Assembly (NCBI GenBank): GCA_029856435.1
Contig: JAHQXB010000005.1
Coordinates: 1 to 32,444, forward strand
Source: Candidatus Jordarchaeia archaeon
GTDB taxonomy: Archaea; Asgardarchaeota; Jordiarchaeia; Jordiarchaeales; Jordiarchaeaceae
Direction: 5' to 3'
DNA: 32,444 nucleotides
Both the position numbers and the translations under genes were made by a program. Within the stretch, counting starts at the first letter, position 1; each line of letters starts with the position of its first letter. The notes below the pieces were generated by a model that did no database searches, was not told where the DNA came from, and was given only the letters and a program-made list of their open reading frames with translations. Of this stretch, positions 1-10,543 are shown in pieces.

Positions 1-246
1 TCCAAACCCGTGATGAATTATGTTTTAGCATGCATAACTCTTTTCCATAACGGAAAAAAGGAAGTGACTCTGAAGGCGCGTGGCCGCTCCATAAGCAGAG
101 CTGTAGACGTGGCGGAGATAGTGAGAAACAGATTTGTTTCAGAGGCTAAACCCAAGGACATAAAAATTGGAACTGAACCCATCACGACAGAAAACGGTTC
201 AACGATTAATGTTTCAACCATTGAGATCACACTAGGAAAAGACTAA
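1..246 (+). CDS. albA: Alba chromatin protein (5' truncated by window edge)
   Basis: DNA/RNA-binding chromatin protein that coats archaeal DNA as a dimer. The frame is open from the first base and reads SKPVMNYV, which is the segment following the N-terminus of Alba and contains the conserved lysine acetylated in Sulfolobus Alba. The true start therefore lies upstream of the window. The core [19 protein letters not shown] helix and the C-terminal strand ending in TIEITLGKD match the family, and only about 10 residues should be missing. A T-rich tract at about 270-283 after the stop may end transcription. Identification is secure; only the 5' end is absent. Confidence 0.95.
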   Translation, partial: SKPVMNYVLACITLFHNGKKEVTLKARGRSISRAVDVAEIVRNRFVSEAKPKDIKIGTEPITTENGSTINVSTIEITLGKD

Positions 247-381
247 GTGGGTAGCTTTTTGGAGTTTATACAATTTTTTCTTTAATTAATACATTTTCTT
301 TTTAACTAAAAATTCGCAGTGTTTCTCTGGGCGTAGCCCCCTCAAGTCTAATTTAACAAAAGTTTTTTAAGCAATCTCTCT

Positions 382-391
382 TCTTATAAAA
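382..391 (+). promoter_or_regulatory. Candidate TATA box of the KH-protein gene
   Basis: TTCTTATAAA reads as an archaeal TATA element in the roughly 235-base gap after alba. A start site 25-30 bases downstream would give a leader of about 70 bases before the TTG start. The same gap holds a small GGGC-GTA-GCCC hairpin near 328-339. Pattern evidence only. Confidence 0.4.
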
Positions 392-482
392 ACTACACCA
401 AAATTGCTGTTTATTATCGGCGGAAAACTGCCTTAACCGGTACTTACAGCCTCATGATTACTCGTATTCGGAGACTTGAAAA

Positions 483-989
483 TTGAAGGTTCCCGTATGT
501 TCTTTTTGCCTTAAAAGTGGAGTTTACTGTTCCACATGCAGGGAAAAAATAGAACGAGGAGAGGTGACTCCCCTCGATTTAAAGGTAGCTAAGAGTCTCC
601 TAGAACTCGAAAGCAAATTTCCCAACCTCAAAGAAGCGGAGTTTAGAGGCTCCATTGAAACCAACAATTTAATCATAATAGTCGTTGGTCCAGGCGACAT
701 ATCCCACTTCATAGGTCCAAAAGGCAAAATTGTTAAAGTTTTAAGCGATGAATTAAAGAAAAAAGTTAGAGTTATAGAGGCAACTTCCTCCACCAAAAAG
801 ACCGTAGAGGATATTTTATCTCCAGTCCCAGTTTTAGGCGTGAACACAATTTGGCTTCCAGACGGCACTCTGGAGAAAAAGGTGAGAATCAAGAAATCAG
901 ATAGCAGAAGACTCCCTACAGACGTGCCCACCATCCAAAACATTGTTTACAAGTTAACCAAGGAAAAAATTAGAATAGTTTTTGAGTAG
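483..989 (+). CDS. NusA-like KH-domain protein with N-terminal zinc finger
   Basis: Archaeal NusA-like RNA-binding protein of 168 aa. A CxxC...CxxC zinc site lies at residues 6-9 and 16-19 (CSFC, CSTC). A KH fold follows with the RNA-binding GxxG loop at 78-81 (GPKG). The C-terminal half carries the RIKKSDSRRLPTDV segment typical of this family. The start is TTG: an in-frame TGA lies two codons upstream, so no longer start exists. Proteins of this type often lie close to aspS in archaea, and here aspS is convergent with it. Its role in transcription elongation or RNA binding is inferred from the NusA relationship. Confidence 0.85.
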   Translation: MKVPVCSFCLKSGVYCSTCREKIERGEVTPLDLKVAKSLLELESKFPNLKEAEFRGSIETNNLIIIVVGPGDISHFIGPKGKIVKVLSDELKKKVRVIEATSSTKKTVEDILSPVPVLGVNTIWLPDGTLEKKVRIKKSDSRRLPTDVPTIQNIVYKLTKEKIRIVFE

Positions 990-1009
990 TCTTTCTTGGC
1001 ACCCCCACA

Positions 1010-1022
1010 CCACTAATAGTGG
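1010..1022. terminator. Short palindrome between convergent genes
   Basis: CCACTAATAGTGG is a 13-base near-perfect dyad midway between the stop of the KH gene and the stop of aspS, followed on the + strand by the T-rich tract GTAATTTTTTCTG. It could act as a bidirectional transcription end. Archaeal termination depends mainly on T tracts, so the hairpin itself may be incidental. Confidence 0.3.
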
Positions 1023-1072
1023 AAGCTTATCCCACTAGCAGTTTTGTAATTTTTTCTGCAGTTACTTCTCTT

Positions 1073-2383
1073 TCAGGGTGTGAGACGATCTCGGTCCCGG
1101 GGATATAAGACGCAGTCCCTTATGTTTTCAGCTCCTGTAAGAACCATAACCAGTCGATCTAATCCCAATCCCCATCCTGCATGTGGAGGCATTCCCCAAT
1201 CGTATGTTTTTAAGTGGAATGCAAAAGATTCAGGATTCAGTTTCTGCTCCTTTAACCTCTCAATAAGCATGTCCTTTTTGTGTATCCTTGTTCCTCCTGA
1301 CGCCAGCTCCAGCCACTCATACATGAGGTCAAATGATTCACATATTTCAGGCTTGTCTTTTCGGGGCATTATGTAGAAAGGCTTTCCAGCAGTGGGCCAA
1401 TCCACTATGAAGTATAGTCCCTTCAACATCTCTCCAAGTTTGCGGTAAGCCTGTGTAGAGATGTCCTCTCCCCAGTTCATTTCAATTCCCTCAGCCTGCA
1501 GCTTTTCTACAATTTCAGTATAGGTGAAGCGAGGAAAAGGAGTTTTGAGAATGGGTAATTCTCGATTTAGCGTTTTTAATTCTTTAGAACAATTTTTCTT
1601 TATGTGTTTAAACACATGGGAAATTAGTTCTTCGAGGAGGTTCATTACGTCTAGATAATTGTTAAAAGCTACCTCCACATCAACGGTATAAACCTCGCTT
1701 AGATGTCTGACTGTACGACTTAACTCGGCTCGGTAACAGGGGGCAATCTCAAAAACCTTCTCAAAAACGCTGGACATCTGCTCCTTGTAGAGCTGAGCTG
1801 ACTGGCTTAGAAAGGCCTCCTTCTCGTAGTACGAAATGGGAAAGAGGTCAGCTCCACCCTCAGAAGCGGAGGCAATAATTTTGGGGGTATTAATCTCAAT
1901 GAATCCCCTCTTAATTAGAAAGTCTCTGATGGCCTTACTTGCCTCGTGGCGAATAATAAAAATAGCCGTTTTTTCTGGTCGCCTAAGATCTAGCACCCGG
2001 TTGTCTAGCTGGGTGTCAAGATTTGCATCAACCTTCCCCGACGGATCTAAAGGAAGAGGAGAAACCGATGTGTTTAATACCTTTATTTCTTCGGGGATTA
2101 CCTCGGCTCCTTGGGGCGCCTTTTCAATCTTTCTCACCTTTCCCCGCACTAGGATAACATATTCCTTGCCCAGTTTGTCTACCTCATCAAAAACTTTTGA
2201 GTTGCTCTTGGGAACGGTGATCTGTGAACGCCCCTCTTTATCCCTCAAAATGATGAATTTTATTCCACCCAATTTTCGGATGCTTTCTACCCATCCAGCT
2301 AAAACCACCATTTTTCCATCAAGGCCTGGACCTATCTCACTGGTAAAATGGGTCTTATGAATATCCACGGAGTCATCTGACAT
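1073..2383 (-). CDS. aspS: Aspartyl-tRNA synthetase, archaeal type, probably non-discriminating
   Basis: Class IIb synthetase that charges tRNA with aspartate; 436 aa, the usual archaeal length. An OB-fold anticodon domain (residues about 13-110) is followed by the catalytic core. Motif 2 (APCYRAE) and motif 3 (GLGLDRL, near the C-terminus) are intact, and the protein ends in PRDRDRLTP as archaeal AspRS do. Discriminating enzymes carry Trp and Lys at two OB-fold sites (Trp26 and Lys85 in Thermococcus). By eye the equivalent sites here are Glu33 and Pro90. The proline fits non-discriminating AspRS, which also charges tRNA-Asn; the Glu is neither Trp nor the usual His. Last gene of a leftward pth2-truD-aspS group. 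Confidence 0.96.
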   Translation of the reverse strand: MSDDSVDIHKTHFTSEIGPGLDGKMVVLAGWVESIRKLGGIKFIILRDKEGRSQITVPKSNSKVFDEVDKLGKEYVILVRGKVRKIEKAPQGAEVIPEEIKVLNTSVSPLPLDPSGKVDANLDTQLDNRVLDLRRPEKTAIFIIRHEASKAIRDFLIKRGFIEINTPKIIASASEGGADLFPISYYEKEAFLSQSAQLYKEQMSSVFEKVFEIAPCYRAELSRTVRHLSEVYTVDVEVAFNNYLDVMNLLEELISHVFKHIKKNCSKELKTLNRELPILKTPFPRFTYTEIVEKLQAEGIEMNWGEDISTQAYRKLGEMLKGLYFIVDWPTAGKPFYIMPRKDKPEICESFDLMYEWLELASGGTRIHKKDMLIERLKEQKLNPESFAFHLKTYDWGMPPHAGWGLGLDRLVMVLTGAENIRDCVLYPRDRDRLTP

Positions 2384-2480
2384 TATGCTTTACCTCCGAC
2401 AGATTGCTCCTTTAAATTCCTTCACGGCCTCCAATGAGAAGCAGCAATTACTAATTAACTTATTGTTCCTTGCTTTTTCA

Positions 2481-3854
2481 CTAATACTTTGTGGGTTCTG
2501 TTTTCATAAATTCTCTGAGCACCATTGTGGCATAGCTGCCCTTAGACAGCGAAAAGGAGATTGTAAGTTTAATCGCCTTCTCACTATACTCATCTTTACT
2601 TATGTCCAACACTTCCAAATCGGACACTTTTGAAAGTATTAGTCGATATCCACCTTTTGAACTTATCTCAGGTATAGATTGAAGCCTAAACATGCTAGGA
2701 TTTAAACCCTCTTCCTGTAAAATTTTTTCTACCAGCTCCCCTGGTTGAAACATAGGGAGAGTTATATCATACCCTATTAAAGGTATTGCAACGCCCAATG
2801 TTCCAGATTTAATCTGCTCGTTTATTTTTGAAATGTTTTCTTCCGTAACCAGTATATAATCTCTCGGCGAAGCACCCTGAACTGGTGCCACAATATCCCC
2901 CACCACAGCACTGTTTAGTGGAAGACCGCATTTATGCCTTAGACTAAGAATTCTATTAAACAGATAAGACTGCGCAGCATGTATAAACATCATAAGTAGA
3001 CCTCTTTGAATCCGTCTAAAGGCGCCCAGAATATCATTGGGATGTCTAGACAAATGCTTCAACATTGTCCTCTCAAAAGTTAGGCGCTTGGGAAACTTTT
3101 CCAAAGTCCCAGCAAAGTCACCAGTCTCATATAAATAATTCCGCGCCTCTTGAGCATCCATTCCTTCAAGGGGATAAGCCTTTGCTAAAAATAGCATTGC
3201 AGCCTCCCTAAACTCGTTCTTAACCAGCTTAATTCCCACAAGGTGTGACAGAGGCCTCTTAAGCCCAAATCTCTGATAACCAAAAAAGTTGGGAACCCCA
3301 CCCAACTCCTCTATCTCATCACAAGTCTGCTTAACTATCTGCTCCACCTCCGACTTTTCCAGGCCTATACCCCTAACAGTGATACGAAAGTGGTTGCCCC
3401 ATAAATCACCAAGCTTAACAGCCTCTGCACCCTTACGCACATCCCTTATGTAAAGTCCCTTAATATTCAGTTTTTTCAGTCTCTCTGGATCAACCCTCCA
3501 AACACTAACCCTTTGGGTTGTAACCGCCCTTTTATCCTTCACCCCCGCATAAGAAAACCTTTTTATTCCAACCCCTAAACTATGAGCAATTTTATCCAAA
3601 GCCTCGAAAGTATTATACAAACCATGCCTCTCAAGAGTAAAAATAGTATAATTCCCCACAGTTTCTCCTCCATTTCCATGCTCACCATCCAGTCCGCTCG
3701 TTTCAGAATTGGGGCCTTGAGCGTAAAGTATCTCCTTTTGGGGAGTTATTTCCTCCACTACAAAGTCCTCCCACCTCTTCCTAAGCTCTCCACCAATCCC
3801 CTTAGACTTTGTGGCGAAAAACTCTATTCCAATGATTTTTTCCAATTCACTCAT
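2481..3854 (-). CDS. truD: tRNA pseudouridine synthase TruD
   Basis: Makes pseudouridine at position 13 of tRNA. 457 aa with the TruD catalytic motif GVKDKRA; the nucleophilic aspartate is Asp107. The FFGYQRFG segment and the long insertion domain in the middle are typical of archaeal TruD. A Gly/Ser/Asn-rich stretch at residues about 44-68 looks like a variable loop. It is 17 bases downstream of pth2, so the two are almost certainly co-transcribed, and aspS follows after 97 bases. All three act on tRNA or translation. Confidence 0.95.
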   Translation of the reverse strand: MSELEKIIGIEFFATKSKGIGGELRKRWEDFVVEEITPQKEILYAQGPNSETSGLDGEHGNGGETVGNYTIFTLERHGLYNTFEALDKIAHSLGVGIKRFSYAGVKDKRAVTTQRVSVWRVDPERLKKLNIKGLYIRDVRKGAEAVKLGDLWGNHFRITVRGIGLEKSEVEQIVKQTCDEIEELGGVPNFFGYQRFGLKRPLSHLVGIKLVKNEFREAAMLFLAKAYPLEGMDAQEARNYLYETGDFAGTLEKFPKRLTFERTMLKHLSRHPNDILGAFRRIQRGLLMMFIHAAQSYLFNRILSLRHKCGLPLNSAVVGDIVAPVQGASPRDYILVTEENISKINEQIKSGTLGVAIPLIGYDITLPMFQPGELVEKILQEEGLNPSMFRLQSIPEISSKGGYRLILSKVSDLEVLDISKDEYSEKAIKLTISFSLSKGSYATMVLREFMKTEPTKY

Positions 3855-3871
3855 AATCTCACCGAAATTTG

Positions 3872-4228
3872 CTAAAGCAAAGGCAACCCGCCCGTAATAG
3901 TGTCTACAAGAGATTCTGGCGCTGGCCCAATAGCAAGAGCAGTAACAGTGCCAGGCGGCACCTCTGTTAGGCCCCTATCAATAATTAAAGAGTGGGGAAT
4001 CTTATTCCTAACCGCTTGGTACTCATACCTTTTAAGTTCATCCAACGATTTTACTTTAACTACAACCTTCTTCTGACCCTCGTCCATCCATTTCCTCCAC
4101 CAGTCCGGATTCTTCTTTCTAGCTTCCTCTGAAGCCGAAACCGCTGCGTGCGCCACCTGTACCGCGATTTTTCCCTTACTCATTTTTAAATCAGTCCGTA
4201 CCAAAATTGCCATTTTGTACTCAAACAT
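3872..4228 (-). CDS. pth2: Peptidyl-tRNA hydrolase, Pth2 family
   Basis: Releases peptides from peptidyl-tRNA dropped by stalled ribosomes. 118 aa, the normal archaeal Pth2 size, with the signature MSKGKIAVQVAHAAV at residues 16-30 (catalytic Lys and His27) and the C-terminal EVPPGTVTALAIGP strand. First gene of the leftward group with truD and aspS. Its promoter must lie in the 4229-4400 interval shared with the divergent reductase gene. Confidence 0.96.
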   Translation of the reverse strand: MFEYKMAILVRTDLKMSKGKIAVQVAHAAVSASEEARKKNPDWWRKWMDEGQKKVVVKVKSLDELKRYEYQAVRNKIPHSLIIDRGLTEVPPGTVTALAIGPAPESLVDTITGGLPLL

Positions 4229-4343
4229 TCCAAAGCGACTCCTTCAACAAAGAGGATACGTGAAAGACCAGCATCAAATAGTTCCTTTAAGCTGTAATCC
4301 CGTTACCCTTCTATACCGCTAGAGTTTAAAGTATTTTCTGTAA

Positions 4344-4354
4344 CCCTTAAAAAT
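4344..4354 (+). promoter_or_regulatory. Candidate TATA element for the reductase gene
   Basis: TTAAAAATAAT sits about 55 bases before the reductase reading frame in the divergent pth2/reductase interval. A second AT-rich block (CATTTTTAACC, about 4368-4378) is also possible. Pattern evidence only; the true start site is unknown. Confidence 0.3.
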
Positions 4355-4406
4355 AATCGCACTTAAACATTTTTAACCAAAAAATGTCCACAAGGTGGGA
4401 TGAAAA

Positions 4407-5639
4407 ATCTCTCCAGAACAAGACTTCGACGTCATAGTGATCGGCTGCGGCCCCTCAGGAGCAATAGCTTCCCAAAACGCTGCCAAAAAAGGCTTAAAAG
4501 TTGCAGTAATCGAGGAACACCCCCATGTAGGGCTGCCAGAGCACTGCGCGGGCCTAATCAGTACAACCGGATTCAGGCGGCTGAACATAAATGTTCCCAA
4601 AGAATGCATCTTAAACAAGGTTAAGGGCGCCACATTTTATTCCCCCCAAGGCATAGCGTTTAGCGTTTCACGCAGAAACACTCAAGCGTACGTTGTTAAC
4701 CGCCCCCTACTTGACCAATACCTAGCAGGCCTCGCCCAAAAAGAAAACGTGTCACTATTTACGGACACCAAGGTCTTAGCTGTAAAAATGGGTGAAATCA
4801 AAACCCTAAAAGTTTCACAGAAAAGAGAGCAACATTTTAAAACCAAAGTCATAATCGACGCTGAGGGAGTGAGAGGAAAATTTGTTCGAGAAATGGGGCT
4901 AGCCCCCGTATCCAGAGGAATAATACCGGGAGTTCAAATTGAAGTGAAAAACGCTCAGGTAAACCCAGAAGAGGTGGAAATATTCCTCGGAAACAAGGTG
5001 GCACCAGGATTCTTTGCCTGGATAATCCCCACAGGTGAGAACACTGCAAGAGTGGGGCTTGGCGCCCATCACCACGCCCTAAAATATCTAGAAGAATTCA
5101 TTAAAAACCACCCCATAGCCTCCAAAAGGCTCTCAAACGCGGTTCCAGTTAAAAAATTCGGCGGCAGCATAATCCTAGGCGGCCCCATCCCAAAGACCTA
5201 CACCCACGGATTTCTAGTCGTAGGAGACGCAGCCGGACAGGTAAAACCAACAACAGGAGGAGGGGTGATTATGGGCGGATTATGCGCACAGATTGCAGGT
5301 AAAGTCGCCGCTGAAGCGGTCACCGAAAAAAACGTAAGTGGAGGGAGACTCTCCGCGTATCAGAAAAAGTGGAAAAAACTGCTCTCCAGAGAGTTCAACT
5401 CTATGCTCTTGGCCAGAAAAATTCTAAACAGAATGGATGATAGAACCCTGAACAGACTTTTTGAAACCCTTACCAAAAGGGAGTTCTACAGAGTCATAGA
5501 AGAAGTGGGAGACATGGACTTCGAGTCAGAAGTGATTAGGAAAATACTCCTAAAACCCACACTCTCCATCAGCATCCTCCTAAACTTCCTGGCCTCATTC
5601 ATACCAATAAAAGAAGACAAAAAGAAAAATGTACAATAA
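4407..5639 (+). CDS. Geranylgeranyl reductase family FAD-dependent oxidoreductase
   Basis: Flavoprotein that saturates the isoprenoid chains of archaeal membrane lipids (family role). The frame reads DFDVIVIGCGPSG at the N-terminus, the dinucleotide-binding strand and GxGxxG loop, then HCAGLIS and, near residue 270, GDAAGQVKPTTGGG, both hallmark family segments. No ATG, GTG or TTG exists between the in-frame TGA at 4401 and GTG at 4437. Starting at 4437 would delete the first Rossmann strand. I place the start at ATC 4407, seven bases after GGTGGG. An alternative is ATG 4400 with one extra A in the following run of five A's. The function is firm and the start is not. Confidence 0.9.
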   Translation: MSPEQDFDVIVIGCGPSGAIASQNAAKKGLKVAVIEEHPHVGLPEHCAGLISTTGFRRLNINVPKECILNKVKGATFYSPQGIAFSVSRRNTQAYVVNRPLLDQYLAGLAQKENVSLFTDTKVLAVKMGEIKTLKVSQKREQHFKTKVIIDAEGVRGKFVREMGLAPVSRGIIPGVQIEVKNAQVNPEEVEIFLGNKVAPGFFAWIIPTGENTARVGLGAHHHALKYLEEFIKNHPIASKRLSNAVPVKKFGGSIILGGPIPKTYTHGFLVVGDAAGQVKPTTGGGVIMGGLCAQIAGKVAAEAVTEKNVSGGRLSAYQKKWKKLLSREFNSMLLARKILNRMDDRTLNRLFETLTKREFYRVIEEVGDMDFESEVIRKILLKPTLSISILLNFLASFIPIKEDKKKNVQ

Positions 5640-5743
5640 CCAAGCTTGAATAAATATTTTAAGTAGAGACAACATATATTTAAAAACCCTCAAGGTCTAA
5701 GTGGGAACAACAAACAAACTTGAAGACAGGAGGATAACTAACT

Positions 5744-5920
5744 ATGTCTGAAATCAAACCGCAACTGTGCACAAGCTGTGGCAAAGTAGTGTCACCCGAA
5801 AAGGGAGCAGTAAGGTTCCCCTGCCCCAACTGCGGCAAATACACTATCTGGCGCTGTGAAAGGTGCAGATTATTCTCAAACGCTTTTAAGTGCCCCCTAT
5901 GTAATTTTGAAGGACCATAA
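5744..5920 (+). CDS. Small zinc-ribbon protein with four CxxC motifs (HVO_2753-like)
   Basis: 58-aa protein, too short for routine gene calling. It contains four zinc knuckles in order, CTSCG, CPNCG, CERC and CPLC, and ends FEGP. Length and spacing match the archaeal two-zinc-finger family of HVO_2753 (COG2888). AGGAGG lies 10 bases before the ATG. The stop is 22 bases before the aEF1B start; this gene pair is commonly adjacent in archaea, so co-transcription is likely. The molecular role is not established; an RNA or ribosome association is often assumed from the neighbourhood. Confidence 0.9.
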   Translation: MSEIKPQLCTSCGKVVSPEKGAVRFPCPNCGKYTIWRCERCRLFSNAFKCPLCNFEGP

Positions 5921-5942
5921 AAAAAGGAAAGAGGTGCAACAT

Positions 5943-6209
5943 TTGGCAAAAGTCGTAGCCACCATAAAAATATTCCCAGAATCAACCGAAGTAAACTTGG
6001 AAAAACTAAAGGAAAAAATAGAAAAAAACCTCCCCCAAGGAGCCAACATACACAGCTCAACAGAAGTTCCAATCGCATTCGGACTAAAAGCCCTTAGACT
6101 AAACATAGTACTGCCAGAAGCTGAGGGGGGAACAGACCACGTTGAAAAAGCAATATCAGAAACAGAAGGGGTCAGCCAAATCGAAGTCGAAATGGTAAGA
6201 AGAATATAA
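5943..6209 (+). CDS. ef1b: Translation elongation factor 1-beta (aEF1B)
   Basis: Nucleotide-exchange factor for aEF1A in translation elongation. The 88-aa protein begins with AKVVATIKIFPES, the usual start of archaeal aEF1B, and has the conserved PIAFGLKAL segment and the C-terminal VSQIEVEMVRRI. I chose TTG at 5943 because GAGGTG ends six bases upstream and the family N-terminus begins there; the frame stays open further upstream but that part overlaps the zinc-ribbon gene and has no family match. Confidence 0.93.
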   Translation: MAKVVATIKIFPESTEVNLEKLKEKIEKNLPQGANIHSSTEVPIAFGLKALRLNIVLPEAEGGTDHVEKAISETEGVSQIEVEMVRRI

Positions 6210-6429
6210 AGTAAACACAAAATAAAAACCAAAAAAACCACCAAAAACGCCACCCCAAAAACCAAAACAACTAACCAAAAATAACCTTCAACCTATTTTT
6301 ACCCCCAATAAAAACCACGACCCAAAAGAAACCACCACACATACTCAAAACCAGACCACATAAACCAGAAAAACAGCCAATACTAGTGCAACCAAGACAA
6401 TGTTTTTAAATCTAACAAAAACAAATGTA
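6210..6429 (+). other. Strongly A+C-rich intergenic segment
   Basis: No gene seen. The + strand is almost free of G for long runs (6210-6390 is mainly A and C), the non-coding continuation of the A+C bias in the flanking genes. It ends with the cdc48 TATA box. Because the bias is present outside coding sequence, codon choice alone cannot explain it. Confidence 0.7.
6401..6411 (+). promoter_or_regulatory. TATA box of cdc48, probably giving a leaderless mRNA
   Basis: TGTTTTTAAAT is a good archaeal TATA element. It lies about 25 bases before ATG 6430, the spacing expected when transcription starts at or next to the start codon. An in-frame ATG at 6400 overlaps this element and would precede the transcript, so it is not the start. 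Confidence 0.6.
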
Positions 6430-8679
<2,250 letters not shown>

Positions 8680-8847
8680 CCACCCCAGCATTTTTTAAAG
8701 GGTTGATTCCCAAATTTTTATTTGTTTTATGGGTATCTTCCTCGTTTTTCATCAAAACTTTTATTTTGTAGAATTTTAATTTAGGTTAGGGAGAATATTT
8801 TTTAGGTTTTCTTGTGGAACTTTGTTGTATTAGTTTTGGGTGGTTTT

Positions 8848-9615
8848 ATGGGTAGGCTTAAGTTTATTGATTTGAGTGTTCCTATTGAGGCTGTTCCGAG
8901 TGAGTTTGTTTTGCCTGAGATTGTACATGAGGATCATAGGAAGGGTGCGGAGGTGATGAAGTTGGTTTTTGGTGCGAGGGACTCGGATTTGCCTGAGGGT
9001 TTGGGTTGGGCTAATGACACTATTAAGTTGCAGACTCATACAGGCACCCACCTTGATGCTCCGTGGCACTATTTTCCAACGTCTGAGGGTAAAAAGTCCA
9101 AGACCATTGATGAGATTCCCTTAGAGTGGTGTTTCAGTGATGGTGTAGTGTTGGACATGAGGCATAAGCCCAACGGTTCCGTCATAACTGTTGAGGACAT
9201 TAAAAATGCGTTGAAGAGGATTAACTATGAGATTAAGCCTCTGGATATTGTGCTCATTATGACGGGGGTTGACAAGTACTGGGGCACCCCAGAATACCTT
9301 AATCGAGGCTGCGGTATGGGCAGAGAATCAACAATTTGGCTCTGCGACAAAGGCGTCAAAGTAATGGGCATCGACAGTTGGGGTTTTGATGCTCCCTTCG
9401 TGTCTATTAGGGAGAGGTTTGAGAGGACTAGGGATGGGAGTGTGATATGGGAGGCGCATTTTGCAGGTAGAGATAGGGAGTATTGTCATATTGAGAAGCT
9501 TGCAAATTTGGATAAGATTCCTAGGCCATTTGGGTTTAAGGTGGCTTGTTTTCCGATAAAGATTACTGGTGCCTCGGCTGGTTGGTGTCGTCCTGTGGCG
9601 ATTGTGGAGGAGTGA
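8848..9615 (+). CDS. Cyclase / kynurenine formamidase-like metal-dependent hydrolase
   Basis: 255-aa member of the cyclase family (PF04199), metal-dependent amide or ester hydrolases including kynurenine formamidase. The metal-binding signature HTGTHLDAPWH spans residues 64-74 (His64, His68, Asp70, His74). The N-terminus IDLSVPIE is also typical. The start is ATG 8848 with GGGTGG five bases upstream; an upstream GTG at 8812 lacks a family match. The substrate cannot be told from sequence. The gene stands alone, with 168 bases before it and a long non-coding stretch after it, and is G+T-rich. Confidence 0.85.
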   Translation: MGRLKFIDLSVPIEAVPSEFVLPEIVHEDHRKGAEVMKLVFGARDSDLPEGLGWANDTIKLQTHTGTHLDAPWHYFPTSEGKKSKTIDEIPLEWCFSDGVVLDMRHKPNGSVITVEDIKNALKRINYEIKPLDIVLIMTGVDKYWGTPEYLNRGCGMGRESTIWLCDKGVKVMGIDSWGFDAPFVSIRERFERTRDGSVIWEAHFAGRDREYCHIEKLANLDKIPRPFGFKVACFPIKITGASAGWCRPVAIVEE

Positions 9616-10071
9616 TTTGAAGTCTTCCAAATTCTTCCCCCAATTTTTTTGTGTGATGGGTGCTGCTGAGCGTTATGTTTTTGTGTATGTTTGGTTTTGA
9701 TCAACCGCCATTTTCTATTTTGATAAGTGCTTGCTTTTGTTGGGTTTTTAGTTTAGTTTTAGATTGTGTTAGGACGGTAACACTTGTAGCTGGGTACTTT
9801 GCTTGGTTTTTTGGATTCTTAATTTTGGATTGTGTGGTGGGGGGTTAGTTGCGGGTTTTTGTGTTGATTTTTTGAGATTTCGGCGGAATGTGGGAGATGG
9901 GACTATGTAGGTTGTGTGTCTCTTGTTTCTGAGGTTTCCTTGTGGGGCTGGGTAGGGCTGTGTTATTTTAGGGTTGTTTGTAGAAAGGTTTTAATGGGGT
10001 GGATGTTTTATTTAAGTTTGTATTTTTTGGTTGCTTGTTGAATGTGTTGATGGTTTTCAGGAGGATTTCTT
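9616..10071 (+). other. Long G+T-rich non-coding interval
   Basis: About 455 bases without a convincing gene. The + strand is very rich in T and G with few C or A. One 62-codon frame (9660-9848) is hydrophobic only because GT-rich DNA encodes Phe, Leu, Val, Cys and Trp; it has no Shine-Dalgarno site and no family match. AGGAGG at 10059-10064 belongs to the next gene. No clear repeat was found by eye. Confidence 0.6.
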
Positions 10072-10335
10072 TTGGGTAACGGTCTGTGGAAAAGTATTCC
10101 TTTGAAGAATATGATCATTGCTATTTTGAATAAGCGTCAGGGAATAATTTTGGATGATGAGCTGATGGCTATTCTGGAGAAGGAGAATATGCCGGTTTCT
10201 GATACGGAGCTTAATGATGTTTTGATGTCTCTTGAGATTGAGGGGATAGTTCATGTTTCCAGAATAACGAAGACCAGAAGAAGAGTGGAGTTAATTAAGC
10301 CTGGACAAGAGTTTCTGGCAATTGGAGAGGACTAA
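10072..10335 (+). CDS. Small winged-helix protein, archaeal conserved
   Basis: 87-aa protein. The pattern LKNMIIAILNKRQGIILDDEL...NDVLMSLEIEGIVHVSRITKTRRRVELI reads as a winged helix: two helices, a recognition-like helix in SLEIEGIV and a basic wing. I recall similar small archaeal proteins with unassigned function. The start is TTG, seven bases after AGGAGG, which is the best-supported initiation site in the region. It may bind DNA or RNA; nothing in the sequence names a target. It is followed by 208 bases before fen1. Confidence 0.7.
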   Translation: MGNGLWKSIPLKNMIIAILNKRQGIILDDELMAILEKENMPVSDTELNDVLMSLEIEGIVHVSRITKTRRRVELIKPGQEFLAIGED

Positions 10336-10543
10336 TAAACGGTTTCGGGATAAGTTCATCTCAGACATTCAGCCCGTGAAAATCATTCTGACTCCTCTGC
10401 CTACATTTCTGAGGGGCTAATTAAACTATAGGAGTTTTTGTGTGACGCCCTTTTTTGATGAAAAAGGATAAGTATGTAGTGTTCTAGTATTATTTTTCAA
10501 AGGGTTTATTTTTGTTTAGTGAATTAGGTTTGGGTGTTTGGTT

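Noticed and set aside
1836..2633. Long + strand frames over aspS and truD
   Set aside because: They are antisense shadows of well-identified genes and have no family features.
3655..3725. In-frame intron in truD (Gly/Ser-rich stretch)
   Set aside because: The stretch is in frame and looks like a variable loop. I did not find BHB ends, and family members vary in length here.
4300..4440. BHB intron at the 5' end of the reductase gene
   Set aside because: I looked for a 4-bp helix with two 3-nt bulges joining an upstream ATG to the Rossmann strand in frame and found none.
9660..9848. 62-aa hydrophobic ORF
   Set aside because: Its hydrophobicity follows from GT-rich DNA. No ribosome-binding site or family match was seen.
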